Positions 14,927-23,429 are shown, numbered from the stretch's first letter. The stretch is 64,000 nucleotides of DNA from Galbibacter pacificus (GCF_029603155.1 NZ_JAPMUA010000003.1:62001-126000), one strand, 5' to 3'. Translations and numbers: made by a program. Notes: generated from the letters alone by a model not told the origin.

Positions 14927-16204
14927 ATGAGTTCAGAAAAATTTTCAACTTTAGCGTTACATGCAGGTCATGATGTAACTGCTCACGGAGGCACAAGAGC
15001 GGTACCCATATACCAATCTTCCTCCTATGTTTTTAAAGATTCAGACCATGCGGCCAATTTATTTAATTTATCAGAACCCGGGTTTATTTACACAAGGCTT
15101 AACAACCCTACAAACGACATTCTGGAACAGCGGCTAACAGCGTTGGAGGGAGGGATCGGTGCGGTAACCACCGCCTCAGGAATGGCTGCCATAGCAACTA
15201 CGCTACTGACCCTTTTAAAAACAGGAGATCATATTGTGGCATCCAACAGTCTCTATGGAGGAACCTACAATTTATTCAATGTTACCCTTCCTAGACTGGG
15301 GATCACAACGACTTTTATCGACCCTTCAAAACCAGGAAATTTTAAAGAAGCGATTCAAGACAATACCAAAGCATTGTTTCTTGAATCTTTAGGAAATCCC
15401 AAACTTGACATCCCTAATATTTCCGGGATAGCGGAAATTGCGCATACAGCTTCCGTTCCATTGATCGTGGACAATACGGTGGCTACCCCTTATCTTTTAA
15501 AACCGATTCGGTACGGCGCCGATATTGTGGTCCATTCCCTGACCAAATACATAAGCGGCAACGGTACTTCTATTGGGGGAGCCATTATTGATGCAGGGAA
15601 TTTTGATTGGAGCAGTGGTAAGTTTCCGGAATTCACGGACCCTTCTCCCGGTTATCACGGATTGATATACCATGAACAACTTGGGCCTGCCGCCTTTATT
15701 GCTAAGGCCAGAATAGAAGGGCTCAGGGATTTGGGGGCTTCTATTAGTCCCTACAACGCCTTTCAAATAATCCAAGGTTTGGAAACACTGGAGGTGCGAA
15801 TAAAAAAGCACAGTCAGAATGCACTGGCCATTGCAAAATGGCTTGAAACCAGGGAAGAAGTAGTATGGGTCAATTACCCCGGACTTCAAAGCAGTCCTTA
15901 CCATCAACAGGCAATGGAATACCTTCCTGAAGGACAAAGCGGGATTGTTACCTTTGGCGTTAAAGGCGGTTATAAAGCCGCAAAGCAAATTGCGGACAAT
16001 ACCCGATTATTCTCCTTATTGGCAAACATAGGGGATACCAAATCCCTGATTATTCACCCTGCAAGTACGACCCATCAGCAATTAAATCCGGAGCAACAAA
16101 AGACCACAGGCGTTACGGAAGATTTAATCAGGCTTTCCGTTGGGCTGGAAGACATTGAGGACCTTAAGAATGACTTGATCCAGGCATTCCAACATTTGAA
16201 ATAG
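14927..16204 (+). CDS. metY: O-acetylhomoserine sulfhydrylase (Cys/Met metabolism PLP enzyme)
   Basis: The protein converts O-acetylhomoserine and sulfide (or methanethiol) to homocysteine (or methionine). It has the gamma-family PLP fold: the N-terminus ALHAGHD with TRAVPIYQSSSY, the YTRLNNPTND box, SGMAAIATTLL, VDNTVATPYLLKPI and the PLP-lysine motif SLTKYISGNGTSIGG (Lys about residue 207). The length of 425 aa is typical of MetY/Met17 rather than of cystathionine gamma-synthase (about 380). The ATG start follows an A/T-rich leader. A hairpin after the stop separates it from panE. Methionine gamma-lyase is a less likely alternative. Confidence 0.9.
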   Translation: MSSEKFSTLALHAGHDVTAHGGTRAVPIYQSSSYVFKDSDHAANLFNLSEPGFIYTRLNNPTNDILEQRLTALEGGIGAVTTASGMAAIATTLLTLLKTGDHIVASNSLYGGTYNLFNVTLPRLGITTTFIDPSKPGNFKEAIQDNTKALFLESLGNPKLDIPNISGIAEIAHTASVPLIVDNTVATPYLLKPIRYGADIVVHSLTKYISGNGTSIGGAIIDAGNFDWSSGKFPEFTDPSPGYHGLIYHEQLGPAAFIAKARIEGLRDLGASISPYNAFQIIQGLETLEVRIKKHSQNALAIAKWLETREEVVWVNYPGLQSSPYHQQAMEYLPEGQSGIVTFGVKGGYKAAKQIADNTRLFSLLANIGDTKSLIIHPASTTHQQLNPEQQKTTGVTEDLIRLSVGLEDIEDLKNDLIQAFQHLK

Positions 16205-16221
16205 CCTTAAAGGTGCAGTCC

Positions 16222-16255
16222 ATATACCAAGAAGGAAATCTCCTTCTTGGTATAT
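16222..16255. terminator. perfect 15-bp hairpin between metY and panE
   Basis: ATATACCAAGAAGGA (16222-16236) and its exact complement (16241-16255) flank a 4-nt loop. There is no good T-run, so it may be a weak terminator, an RNA-stability element or a binding site. Confidence 0.55.
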
Positions 16256-16334
16256 ACTGTATTTAACGTTTCCGTATGTTTTTTAAGTGCATATGACTGC
16301 CATAATTCATAACTTTACAAAACACAATAATCCT

Positions 16335-17270
16335 ATGAACATTCTAATATACGGTATCGGTGGTGTTGGGGGATATTTTGGAGGAAAACTTGCCAATACA
16401 AAACACCATGTTTCTTTTATAGCCCGGGGGGGACACCTGAAAGCGATTCAAGAAAAAGGCCTTTTCGTTAAAAGTTTTCTTGGAGATTTTAAGGCAACAC
16501 CTGATCTGGCAACGGACCGCCTGACCAACATCCCTACTCCCGATCTGATTTTAATGGGGGTAAAAAGTTGGCAACTGGAACAGGCGGCTAAAGAATTGGC
16601 GCCCCATATTTCCAATGGTACCTTAGTCCTGCCACTGCAAAACGGGGTCAACAATCCTGAAAAATTGATGACATCCATTTCGGAAGATCAGATTTTAAAC
16701 GGTTTTTGTAATTTGATCAGTTTTATTGAAGCCCCCGGGATCATATGCCATCAAGCGTTTCGCCCTACTTTGAGCATGGGGGAATTGGACAACCGAAGAA
16801 CAGATAGGATCGAAAGGATCCATGCTGTTTTTTTAGAGGCCGGGGTTGAAAGCAAGATTCCGGAAGATATCCATCGCGAACAATGGAAGAAATTTATGTT
16901 CATTACTACCATCAGCGCCATAGGAGGACTTACCCGATCGACCATTGGGGAGATGCGCAGCAGTCCCTACCTTTATCAAATGATGAGAGATACTGCCTTT
17001 GAAATCCTTAAAGTAGCACAGGCCAAACACATCAATATTGCTCGTGATGATGTAGACAAAGTTTTTGAGATTATAGCTAAACAAGACCCACAATCCACGG
17101 CATCAACCCAACGGGACCTAATGCATGGGAAGCCTTCCGAATTGGAAAATTTCAATGGATATATTGTCGAGCAGGCTAAAAAACACGGGATTCAAGCCCC
17201 TGTCAACGAACTCATCCTGGCATGTTTGCTTCCCATGGAACGCAGAGCCAGGGCCGGTTTGAAAAGTTAA
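16335..17270 (+). CDS. panE: 2-dehydropantoate 2-reductase (ketopantoate reductase)
   Basis: NADPH-dependent reduction of ketopantoate to pantoate in the pathway to pantothenate and coenzyme A. The N-terminal Rossmann motif is YGIGGVGGYFGG. Typical later blocks are GVKSWQLEQA, LPLQNGVNNPE, WKKFMFITTISAIGGLTRST (with the Lys equivalent to the catalytic Lys of PanE) and the C-terminal S-x-x-x-D-block STQRDLMHGKPSELENFNGY. I chose ATG 16335 because the Rossmann strand MNILIYG begins there; the ATG at 16287 would add 16 unrelated residues. The 311-aa length is typical. It is followed within 8 bp by a Crp/Fnr regulator. Confidence 0.92.
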   Translation: MNILIYGIGGVGGYFGGKLANTKHHVSFIARGGHLKAIQEKGLFVKSFLGDFKATPDLATDRLTNIPTPDLILMGVKSWQLEQAAKELAPHISNGTLVLPLQNGVNNPEKLMTSISEDQILNGFCNLISFIEAPGIICHQAFRPTLSMGELDNRRTDRIERIHAVFLEAGVESKIPEDIHREQWKKFMFITTISAIGGLTRSTIGEMRSSPYLYQMMRDTAFEILKVAQAKHINIARDDVDKVFEIIAKQDPQSTASTQRDLMHGKPSELENFNGYIVEQAKKHGIQAPVNELILACLLPMERRARAGLKS

Positions 17271-17278
17271 TTCAATAC

Positions 17279-17887
17279 ATGGTTGCAAGTATGATTGAAG
17301 AATCGCTATTAATAACATACGGAGCAAAAATTAAGAAATATAAAAAAAACGAGTACGTTTTCAAAGAAGGTCAGAAAGCACGGTATTATTATCAAGTTTC
17401 TTCGGGAGAAGTGAAGATGAACAATTTTCTTGAAAACGGAAAAGAATTTGTTCAAAGTTTCTTTAATGCACCCCGAAGCTTTGGAGAGCCACCCCTGTTT
17501 TCAGACATTCTATACCCTGCAAATGCTGTTGCTACCAAGGATTCGGAAATCCTCCAATTGGAAAAGACCACTTTTTTAAACCTGCTAAGGGAAAACCCGG
17601 ACATCCACCTTAAAGTTACCCAGGCCATAGCCTTGCGGTTGTATTATAAGGCCATTATGGCAACCGAAATATCTTCTCAAGAGCCCGAACACTGTATCTT
17701 GAGAGTTTTAGATTATTTAAAGAAAGATGTATATGGGCTATCCGGGCCTTTTTCATTTAAGGTGAACTTAACGCGTCAACAAATAGCCCACCTGACCGGG
17801 CTACGGGTAGAGACTGTTATCAGGGCTACTAAAAGCCTGGAAAAGAAAAATGAATTGCTCATAAAAAACAGAAAATTATACCGATAG
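17279..17887 (+). CDS. Crp/Fnr-family transcriptional regulator
   Basis: A cyclic-nucleotide-binding-like beta barrel (about residues 20-115: FKEGQKARYYYQVSSGEVKM ... PRSFGEPPLFSD) is linked by a dimer helix to a C-terminal helix-turn-helix (LTRQQIAHLTGLRVETVIRA). No N-terminal Cys cluster of FNR is present, so direct iron-sulfur sensing is unlikely. The recognition helix (GLRVETVIRATKSLEKK) has the E-x-x-x-R spacing of FNR/CRP proteins that read TGAT half sites. An FNR-type palindrome lies downstream at 18199-18216 in front of a haemoglobin operon, a plausible target. Starts at 17279 or 17291 are both possible; the longer frame to 17222 overlaps panE. Confidence 0.88.
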   Translation: MVASMIEESLLITYGAKIKKYKKNEYVFKEGQKARYYYQVSSGEVKMNNFLENGKEFVQSFFNAPRSFGEPPLFSDILYPANAVATKDSEILQLEKTTFLNLLRENPDIHLKVTQAIALRLYYKAIMATEISSQEPEHCILRVLDYLKKDVYGLSGPFSFKVNLTRQQIAHLTGLRVETVIRATKSLEKKNELLIKNRKLYR

Positions 17888-18198
17888 CTTAAGTGCAAAT
17901 AGTTCTTAGCGTTTGACAGAAACGTATTCTTTTTCCCGTTACAATTTATTTCCTGGTAAAATAATTCATGGTAATTCCCACCGATGGGGGGGTGGGATAA
18001 AGAGCCGCGTATACCGTTGTGGTCACATTAAAAATATCATGCTCCAAAACCGCCGTTAATTCTTTGAACGTTAGTTCCGGGATGGCGGCTAATGAAGCCT
18101 ACAATCAATACAGCCACCACCAACTCATAACCCCCTTAGGCATTTTGAATTTAAATACAAAAAACAAGAACAGCGGGACATTCACATGAATGAATGCC
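17888..18198. other. 311-bp gap with a decayed minus-strand reading frame
   Basis: No intact gene. On the minus strand a stretch of about 45 codons ending at TAA 17948-17946 reads PELTFKELTAVLEHDIF, NVTTTVYAALYP and then PTPPSVGITMNYFTRK, which looks like the C-terminus of a lost protein. The rest has stops in all frames. Confidence 0.35.
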
Positions 18199-18216
18199 TT
18201 ATGATTCAAATCATAA
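18199..18216. promoter_or_regulatory. FNR/CRP-type palindromic site
   Basis: TTATGATT-CA-AATCATAA is an 18-bp palindrome containing TGAT-N4-ATCA, the FNR-class half-site arrangement. It is centred about 56 bp upstream of the start codon at 18264, a position suited to control of the membrane protein-haemoglobin operon. The Crp/Fnr gene just upstream is the obvious candidate binder, which is an inference. Confidence 0.6.
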
Positions 18217-18263
18217 AATTCAACAAATAACCCCACTAATTTTACCATAAATTAAAAACACGT

Positions 18264-18557
18264 ATGATGACACTCTATCATAAATATTTATCCGTTTTTG
18301 AGAAATCGTTCTACCTGTACATTTCTTTTGGGATTTTACTTTCCAGTTGCATGGGAGGTGCTGCAGCCATGGTCGTATTAATGAAAGGTTTTGGGTTTGT
18401 GGAAATGTTTCAACTCTTTATTATTACCTGTATTTGCATGGGGTACAACACGGCCGTTTTGGCAAACCTAAAGCCCAAGACCACCTACACGATCCTTCTG
18501 ATAAGTGTTCTGTTGAGCATATTGGTAATTACCTTTAATTTATGTACAATAGTTTAA
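18264..18557 (+). CDS. small integral membrane protein, 97 aa
   Basis: Three hydrophobic helices are visible (about residues 14-38, 44-63 and 70-95): LYISFGILLSSCMGGAAAMV, FQLFIITCICMGYNTAVLAN and TYTILLISVLLSILVITFNL. No catalytic motif is seen. It starts with ATG-ATG; either codon could be used. It lies directly behind the FNR-type palindrome and 30 bp before the truncated haemoglobin gene, so it is probably part of an oxygen- or nitric-oxide-responsive operon. A role there is inferred from context only. Confidence 0.65.
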   Translation: MMTLYHKYLSVFEKSFYLYISFGILLSSCMGGAAAMVVLMKGFGFVEMFQLFIITCICMGYNTAVLANLKPKTTYTILLISVLLSILVITFNLCTIV

Positions 18558-18587
18558 GTTCTGTAAGCTTGTTCAAAGAAATTTACA

Positions 18588-18980
18588 ATGGCAACTAAAA
18601 AGCGTATCGAAACCCTGGCAGATATAAAACATTTGATTGATAGCTTTTACGATAAGGTAAGGCGTGACAATCTTCTCGGCCCTGTTTTCAATGAAAAAAT
18701 CGGCAATCAATGGGCTTCACACCTGGAAAAAATGTACCGTTTCTGGCAAACGGTCCTATTGGAAGAGCATACCTATAATGGTACACCGTTTATGGCCCAT
18801 GGTTCCTTACCCATACATCAAATACATTTTGATACATGGCTTGACTTATTTGAAAATACCGTTGACTCCCTTTTTACCGGAGAGAAGGCAAGGGAGGCTA
18901 AATGGAGGGCCCGAAAAATGGCTGAAATGTTCCAACTTAAACTGCAGTACCATCGATCCGATCAAACCAAACCGCTATGA
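18588..18980 (+). CDS. group III truncated haemoglobin
   Basis: A 130-aa 2-on-2 globin. The segments LIDSFYDKVRRDNLLGPVFN, WASHLEKMYRFWQTVLL, and GSLPIHQIHFDTWLDLFENT carry the group III pattern, with the proximal His in the LPI-x-x-x-HF block. Such haem proteins bind oxygen or nitric oxide and are often linked to low-oxygen or nitrosative-stress control. Its stop overlaps the start of the following membrane protein by 4 bp (ATGA), so they are translationally coupled. The FNR-type site ahead of the operon agrees with redox-dependent regulation. Confidence 0.93.
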   Translation: MATKKRIETLADIKHLIDSFYDKVRRDNLLGPVFNEKIGNQWASHLEKMYRFWQTVLLEEHTYNGTPFMAHGSLPIHQIHFDTWLDLFENTVDSLFTGEKAREAKWRARKMAEMFQLKLQYHRSDQTKPL

Positions 18981-19417
18981 TGAATTTAAAAGCTTCGTAT
19001 GCGTATCGAATAGGGGCCGTTTATATATGGATCGGCCTTATAATAGCCATTAGTTTTATGGAGGCCTGGCTAAAGTTTCAAGCCCCGGGAATTACATTAG
19101 CGCTTGGTCTTGGCATTGGGAAGCTTGTCTTTCATGCACTTAATTATATGGAATGCGTTCTTTTACTTATTGTGCTATTACATATTGTATACACAAAGGA
19201 AGGCCTTTTGTATAAAAGCAATTGCTTTATCATTATAATTGCCTTCTTACTGCTTCTACAGACTTTTTGGTTGCTCCCCGCCCTGGATTCCAACGCACAA
19301 ATAATCATAGCTGGAAAAGATCCTCCGGGATCATTGCTTCATTATCTGTATGTCGGATTTGAAATGATAAAAACAGGGTGCCTTTTTCTCTATGGAAGAA
19401 AGCAGTTGTACCCATAA
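18977..19417 (+). CDS. four-helix membrane protein, 146 aa
   Basis: Four hydrophobic segments are visible (about residues 12-28, 37-70, 82-100 and 120-140). A short polar loop, ALDSNAQIIIAGKDPPGS, lies between the third and fourth helix. A His residue lies in helix 2 (LVFHALNYMEC) and another in HYLYVGFEM, which could be haem or metal ligands as in small respiratory membrane proteins, but this is speculation. It overlaps the haemoglobin gene by 4 bp, so the products probably act together. Family not identified. Confidence 0.7.
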   Translation: MMNLKASYAYRIGAVYIWIGLIIAISFMEAWLKFQAPGITLALGLGIGKLVFHALNYMECVLLLIVLLHIVYTKEGLLYKSNCFIIIIAFLLLLQTFWLLPALDSNAQIIIAGKDPPGSLLHYLYVGFEMIKTGCLFLYGRKQLYP

Positions 19418-19477
19418 GAATGAGCTGTCCATGACCGGGGATATGCCTTTTGATGCATGTGGAAATCTCGTCAACGT

Positions 19478-19858
19478 TCATTTACGAATATACCGATTGT
19501 ATAGTTCATTTTTGATACTTCTAACTTGTTGAACATGACCCCGATATATTTTTCTGTTTTTTTCATGCAAATAATGATAAAAATTATCACAGGAAACAGT
19601 ATCGCATTCCATACTTTTTTGCAACGCGTTTGAATAGGTATATATCTTTGTCAGCAATAAAGTATTGTCCCTTCTTATGGACACTATTTGCTCCTTTAAT
19701 GACGCTGAATTAGGTTGTTTTTTCAGGAATGACATCAGTGCAGCAAGCGTTTCATTTATAGATTCCAAATGAAGGCCCCAATCCGCTACCTCTTGACGGT
19801 CCTTTTTAATGATTATTGATTTTTCCGAATCATTTGGGTAAATTTTGATGTCGCTCAT
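19478..19858 (-). CDS. hypothetical helical protein, 126 aa
   Basis: The N-terminal part (SDIKIYPNDSEKSIIIKKDR) is followed by a long helical region rich in Leu and Lys, with two Cys (ECDTVSCDNFYHYLHEKN). It looks like a soluble three-helix bundle. Its start overlaps the stop of the GreA/Rnk-like gene by 4 bp, so the two are co-translated. No family is recognised; a regulatory partner of the GreA/Rnk-like protein is possible by context. Confidence 0.65.
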   Translation of the reverse strand: MSDIKIYPNDSEKSIIIKKDRQEVADWGLHLESINETLAALMSFLKKQPNSASLKEQIVSIRRDNTLLLTKIYTYSNALQKSMECDTVSCDNFYHYLHEKNRKIYRGHVQQVRSIKNELYNRYIRK

Positions 19859-20271
19859 AATTCCAACGTTTTTTGATTTCGAACGATGTTCTCCACATGG
19901 AGAATTGTGATCTGTTGCTTGCCCAACGGAAATTTCCAGCTAAAGACATCCCCTTTTCGATGACCGTATAAGGCAATACCCATAGGCGATAATACAGAGA
20001 TCAAGTCCTCTTTCAAATTGCCTTCTTTGGGAAGCACGATCTTAAATTGTTTCTCCCACCCGTTATTTAACCTTACGGACACCTTCGAATACAACCGGAT
20101 TACATCCTCGGGGATGCTGTCTTCTTCTACGACGACGGCATCTTTAAATTCTTCCATCAAATGTCTGACGGACTCCTTTAACAGCACATCGTTATAATAA
20201 TTTGATTCAAAGGCCAATTTTTTTAAAAAGGCTAATTCTATTCGCTCTACAATGAGTATTGCTTTTTTCAT
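19855..20271 (-). CDS. GreA/GreB C-terminal-domain (Rnk-like) protein
   Basis: The C-terminal half (VRLYSKVSVRL..., then LPKEGNLKEDLISVLSPMGI, ALYGHRKGDVFSWKFPLGKQ) is the FKBP-like domain of GreA/GreB/Rnk proteins, with the typical SVLSPMGIALYG signature. The N-terminal half is about 55 residues of helix, too short for the GreA coiled coil, which makes it closer to Rnk. Proteins of this type bind RNA polymerase, but those with a short N-terminus lack the transcript-cleavage tip. A homologue lies at 24886-25296, on the other side of the NtrBC-like and gdhA genes. Confidence 0.82.
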   Translation of the reverse strand: MKKAILIVERIELAFLKKLAFESNYYNDVLLKESVRHLMEEFKDAVVVEEDSIPEDVIRLYSKVSVRLNNGWEKQFKIVLPKEGNLKEDLISVLSPMGIALYGHRKGDVFSWKFPLGKQQITILHVENIVRNQKTLEL

Positions 20272-20530
20272 TTTTTACTTTTTTGGATGGAAAAATCATA
20301 TTCACTACAACTATAAACAGCCCCTTTATCATGTGTGATTACGCAATATTCAACATGCACGCATGCATTACATATGCTGTTGCCTTCTTTAACCATAACG
20401 TTTGTTTATATTTAAATGATGGCTATACCAATTCCTATGCCCGATTGTTATGGCCCTCCTAAAAATAAATGTAAGAAACTAACTATTAGTTAATTACAAT
20501 AAAAAAAAGCTGCTTTTAACGCCTTTTAAA

Positions 20531-20566
20531 TGAGGAATATTTACCCATGCGGGACAATATTCCTCA
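20531..20566. repeat. perfect 11-bp inverted repeat in a 540-bp regulatory gap
   Basis: TGAGGAATATT (20531-20541) and AATATTCCTCA (20556-20566) flank a 14-nt spacer. The site lies about 250 bp upstream of the histidine kinase and in the upstream region of the divergent GreA/Rnk-like gene. It may be an operator for either. The gap 20272-20814 shows no supported gene; TAATTTTG at 20797-20804 could be a -7 element but no -33 box pairs with it. Confidence 0.4.
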
Positions 20567-20814
20567 GTGCTTTACAACAGCGAAGGCATTTAACCGCCCC
20601 CGGGGTAATTGAACCCATTTTTCGCAGTTCAGTATAGGGCCTTGTGGCTTTGAGTGAGTAAAAGGGACCTTTCCTTTGCCATAGCGATTACCAGGGATTT
20701 GGTACGGGGTAAAAATGAAACAAGTATTTTTATGTAACCGGCCGTTGGGCTACAAACTGAATGCCGCACATGTAACAAACAAACATTTATTTGCTTAATT
20801 TTGGACGATACGAT

Positions 20815-21900
20815 ATGGACTCAACAGAATATAAGTTAAGAGAACGCATTAAAGAACTTACCTGTATGTACGAGGTCACTTCTATTATTGTGAACAGTGA
20901 TTTTGAAAAGCTTGAAATGAGCCTGGAGTCGATTGCTTATTGCTTAAAAAAAGCTTTCCAATATCCAAAAGACACCTATGTGCACATAGCGTGCCCCGAC
21001 CATTTGGTGAGCGTGGGCACCTATTGTGACGACACGGTTTTTTTAAGGGCGCCGATCAAGATATTTAATGAAGAAAACGGGTTTATTTCGGTTAATTATC
21101 CTTCAAATACCTATCGGTCAAGTGATTTTTTGGAAGAGGAAAGCAAGCTCTTGACCAATGTCTGTTTGGAGGTGGGGAACCTATTGGAGCGGAAGCAGAT
21201 AAAAGAAAAAGAGGCCCGTATCCGTAAACAAATGGAGCACAGCGACCGGCTTACCATTTTGGGAGAAATTACTGCCGGGATTGCGCATGAGCTTAATACG
21301 CCCCTTACCAATATCATTGGTTTTACGGAGCTTTTGGATGAAGAAATTAAAAAGGGACCGGTACATAACGATTTAAATAAGATTAAAGAAAATGCCCTTT
21401 TTTGCCGGGAAATCGTAAAAAAGCTTATGTTTTTTGCATGTGAGATACCGCAACAAATACAGGAGACCGCCCTGTTCCCGGTACTTGAAAATGTACTGAA
21501 TTTATTGGGTCCCACGTTTAAGGAAAAGGAAGTCTCGTTTGATTTGCTGTGCCCCGACAAAAGTATCGGTATCAAGGCTGATGAAATACAGCTTACACAG
21601 GTTTTATTTAACGTAATTATGAATGCACTCTATTATGCCCCCAAACGATCTACCATAACGGTAACCGTACAAAGCACCCATAAGGATGTCGAAATATGCA
21701 TTGGGGATCAAGGGAAGGGAATCTCACCGAAAATTTCTGATAAAATTTTTGAACCCTTTTTCACCACCAAACCGGTAGGGGACGGCTCGGGATTGGGATT
21801 AAGTGTCGTTCATGGAATCATGAACAGTCATAAAGGAAGCATTTCCTTTAAGAAAAATAAACCCACAGGAACGATATTTAAGCTTGCTTTTCCTAAATAA
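20815..21900 (+). CDS. sensor histidine kinase, NtrB-like, cytoplasmic
   Basis: Residues 1-140 form a GAF/PAS-like sensor region without membrane segments. HisKA follows, with the phospho-accepting His in AGIAHELNTPLTNIIGF, and then HATPase_c with QVLFNVIMNALYYAPK, IGDQGKGISPKI, FEPFFTTKPVGDGSGLGLSV. This NtrB-like arrangement pairs with the sigma-54 activator encoded 7 bp downstream. I chose ATG 20815; the longer frame to 20791 begins with TTG. The two genes form a two-component system. A sigma-54-like promoter downstream at 23378 suggests glutamate metabolism or stress as output, which is an inference. Confidence 0.92.
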   Translation: MDSTEYKLRERIKELTCMYEVTSIIVNSDFEKLEMSLESIAYCLKKAFQYPKDTYVHIACPDHLVSVGTYCDDTVFLRAPIKIFNEENGFISVNYPSNTYRSSDFLEEESKLLTNVCLEVGNLLERKQIKEKEARIRKQMEHSDRLTILGEITAGIAHELNTPLTNIIGFTELLDEEIKKGPVHNDLNKIKENALFCREIVKKLMFFACEIPQQIQETALFPVLENVLNLLGPTFKEKEVSFDLLCPDKSIGIKADEIQLTQVLFNVIMNALYYAPKRSTITVTVQSTHKDVEICIGDQGKGISPKISDKIFEPFFTTKPVGDGSGLGLSVVHGIMNSHKGSISFKKNKPTGTIFKLAFPK

Positions 21901-21907
21901 GACAAAC

Positions 21908-23221
21908 ATGAATTATCATAAGGAGAACATACTGATTGTTGATGATGACATTCACATACTTGAGCTGCTAAAGCGTCATTTACAATCCTTGCATTATTAT
22001 ACCTTTAAAGCAGTATCGGTAAAAGAAGCATTGGCCATATTGAAAAGTAAGCGCATCGATTTGTTGATTACCGATATTAAGATGCCAGAGGTAGATGGAT
22101 TTGAACTGATCAAATATGTTTCGGAACATTACCCATTGCTGCCGGTATTGGTTATAAGCGGTTATATTTCTGCAAAAGGCGCCTTGGAAATGGGAAAATC
22201 CGGGGTGGTCGATTACTTGGTAAAGCCCTTTACCAAGGAAGAATTAAAAGGCGCTGTAGCACATTCAATCCAGTCAAATGTTTCTACAAAAAAAGTAAAA
22301 GAACAGCCGGCTTATCAATTTAAAGAGCTTATCGGGAATTCTAAAGCATTTAATAATGTAAAAGAAATTATTCACCGTATAAAAGATATTAAGGCAACCG
22401 TGCTTATTCAAGGCGAAAGCGGTACCGGAAAGGAGTTAATTGCCAGGGCTATTCACTACCATGGGAAATACTCCAGGAAACCTTTTGTAGCAGTTAATTG
22501 CGGAGCCATTCCCGAAGATTTATTGGAAGCTGAATTATTTGGGTATGAAAAAGGAGCATTTACCGGGGCCAACGATACACGTAACGGTTTCTTTCAGGCA
22601 GCAGAGGGGGGCACTATTTTTTTAGACGAGATAGGGAATGCTTCCCCTAAAGCCCAAAACAGCCTGCTTCGTGTTTTACAGGAAAAAGAAGTGTCAAAAG
22701 TGGGGGCCCAAAAAGCCAGTAAGATCGATATCAGGGTCATTGCAGCGACCAACATCAATTTACTGGAGGCCGTTGGGCAAGGTAAATTCAGAGAAGATTT
22801 ATATTACCGGCTCTCCGTGGTGGAAATAGAAGCGCCTCCATTGCGCCGCCGCAGTGAAGATATTCCTTTACTTGTCGCCAGGTTTGTGCAAAAATATGCC
22901 CTAGAGTACAAAGATCAGGTGATGGGAATCGCTCCCGAGGCCATTCAGATTTTACAGCGCTATAGTTGGCCCGGGAACATACGGGAGCTGGAAAATTGCA
23001 TTCAGCGTGCCGTAATTATGAGCGACCGTAAAATTATGCCGCAACACCTACCGGATTTATATAAGTTCCAGATTGATTTTCCTGAAACCCAGCTCAAAAG
23101 CCTGTCCGAAATGGAAAAAGAATATATAACCAAGGTGCTGGCCCTTGTCAACAATAATAAAACCAAGGCCGCAGAGATTTTAGGGATTGATCGCAAAACA
23201 CTGCGCGCCAAACTCAATTGA
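21908..23221 (+). CDS. sigma-54-dependent response regulator, NtrC-like
   Basis: The receiver domain (ILIVDDDIHILEL, phospho-Asp in LLITDIKMPEVDG, Lys in YLVKPF) is followed by a sigma-54 AAA+ domain: Walker A GESGTGKE, the sigma-54 contact loop GAFTGAN, Walker B GTIFLDEIGN and the R-finger region PPLRRRSEDIP. A Fis-type helix-turn-helix ends the protein (NNNKTKAAEILGIDRKTLRA). All residues needed for ATP hydrolysis and sigma-54 contact are present. The ATG at 21908 fits the receiver strand; the 21884 TTG would overlap the kinase gene. It is predicted to activate sigma-54 promoters such as that at 23378. Confidence 0.95.
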   Translation: MNYHKENILIVDDDIHILELLKRHLQSLHYYTFKAVSVKEALAILKSKRIDLLITDIKMPEVDGFELIKYVSEHYPLLPVLVISGYISAKGALEMGKSGVVDYLVKPFTKEELKGAVAHSIQSNVSTKKVKEQPAYQFKELIGNSKAFNNVKEIIHRIKDIKATVLIQGESGTGKELIARAIHYHGKYSRKPFVAVNCGAIPEDLLEAELFGYEKGAFTGANDTRNGFFQAAEGGTIFLDEIGNASPKAQNSLLRVLQEKEVSKVGAQKASKIDIRVIAATNINLLEAVGQGKFREDLYYRLSVVEIEAPPLRRRSEDIPLLVARFVQKYALEYKDQVMGIAPEAIQILQRYSWPGNIRELENCIQRAVIMSDRKIMPQHLPDLYKFQIDFPETQLKSLSEMEKEYITKVLALVNNNKTKAAEILGIDRKTLRAKLN

Positions 23222-23261
23222 ACGGTAAACAGCTTCAGGAGCATTTGTCTGAACCGGGTCG

Positions 23262-23290
23262 TTTTTCCCCGGATGAGGAATTTTTCCCCG
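23262..23290 (+). repeat. two direct repeats, possible enhancer of the sigma-54 promoter
   Basis: TTTTTCCCCG occurs at 23262-23271 and again at 23281-23290, 19 bp apart from start to start. The pair is about 90-130 bp upstream of the sigma-54-like promoter, a usual distance for an activator binding site. No dyad symmetry is clear in each copy, so the assignment is weak. Confidence 0.35.
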
Positions 23291-23377
23291 ACTTTAATCT
23301 TTTCGTAAACGCCGTAATTGGCTACAACAAGCTGTTAATCATATTTTTATATGTTTTTTATGTAGCCGGTTTTTTTA

Positions 23378-23392
23378 TGGTATGGCTATTGC
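23378..23392 (+). promoter_or_regulatory. sigma-54 (-24/-12) promoter candidate
   Basis: TGGTATGGCTATTGC has GG at -24 and TTGC at -12 with exact spacing, agreeing with TGGCACG-N4-TTGC except at two less conserved positions. Transcription would start near 23404, 26 bp before the Cys-rich small protein. The element also contains ATGGC-TATT-GCCAT, a perfect short palindrome, so an operator is the alternative reading. The NtrC-type activator gene ends 156 bp upstream. Confidence 0.6.
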
Positions 23393-23429
23393 CATAGGTG
23401 TTTCGTATGATAAAAAACAACATGAAAAG

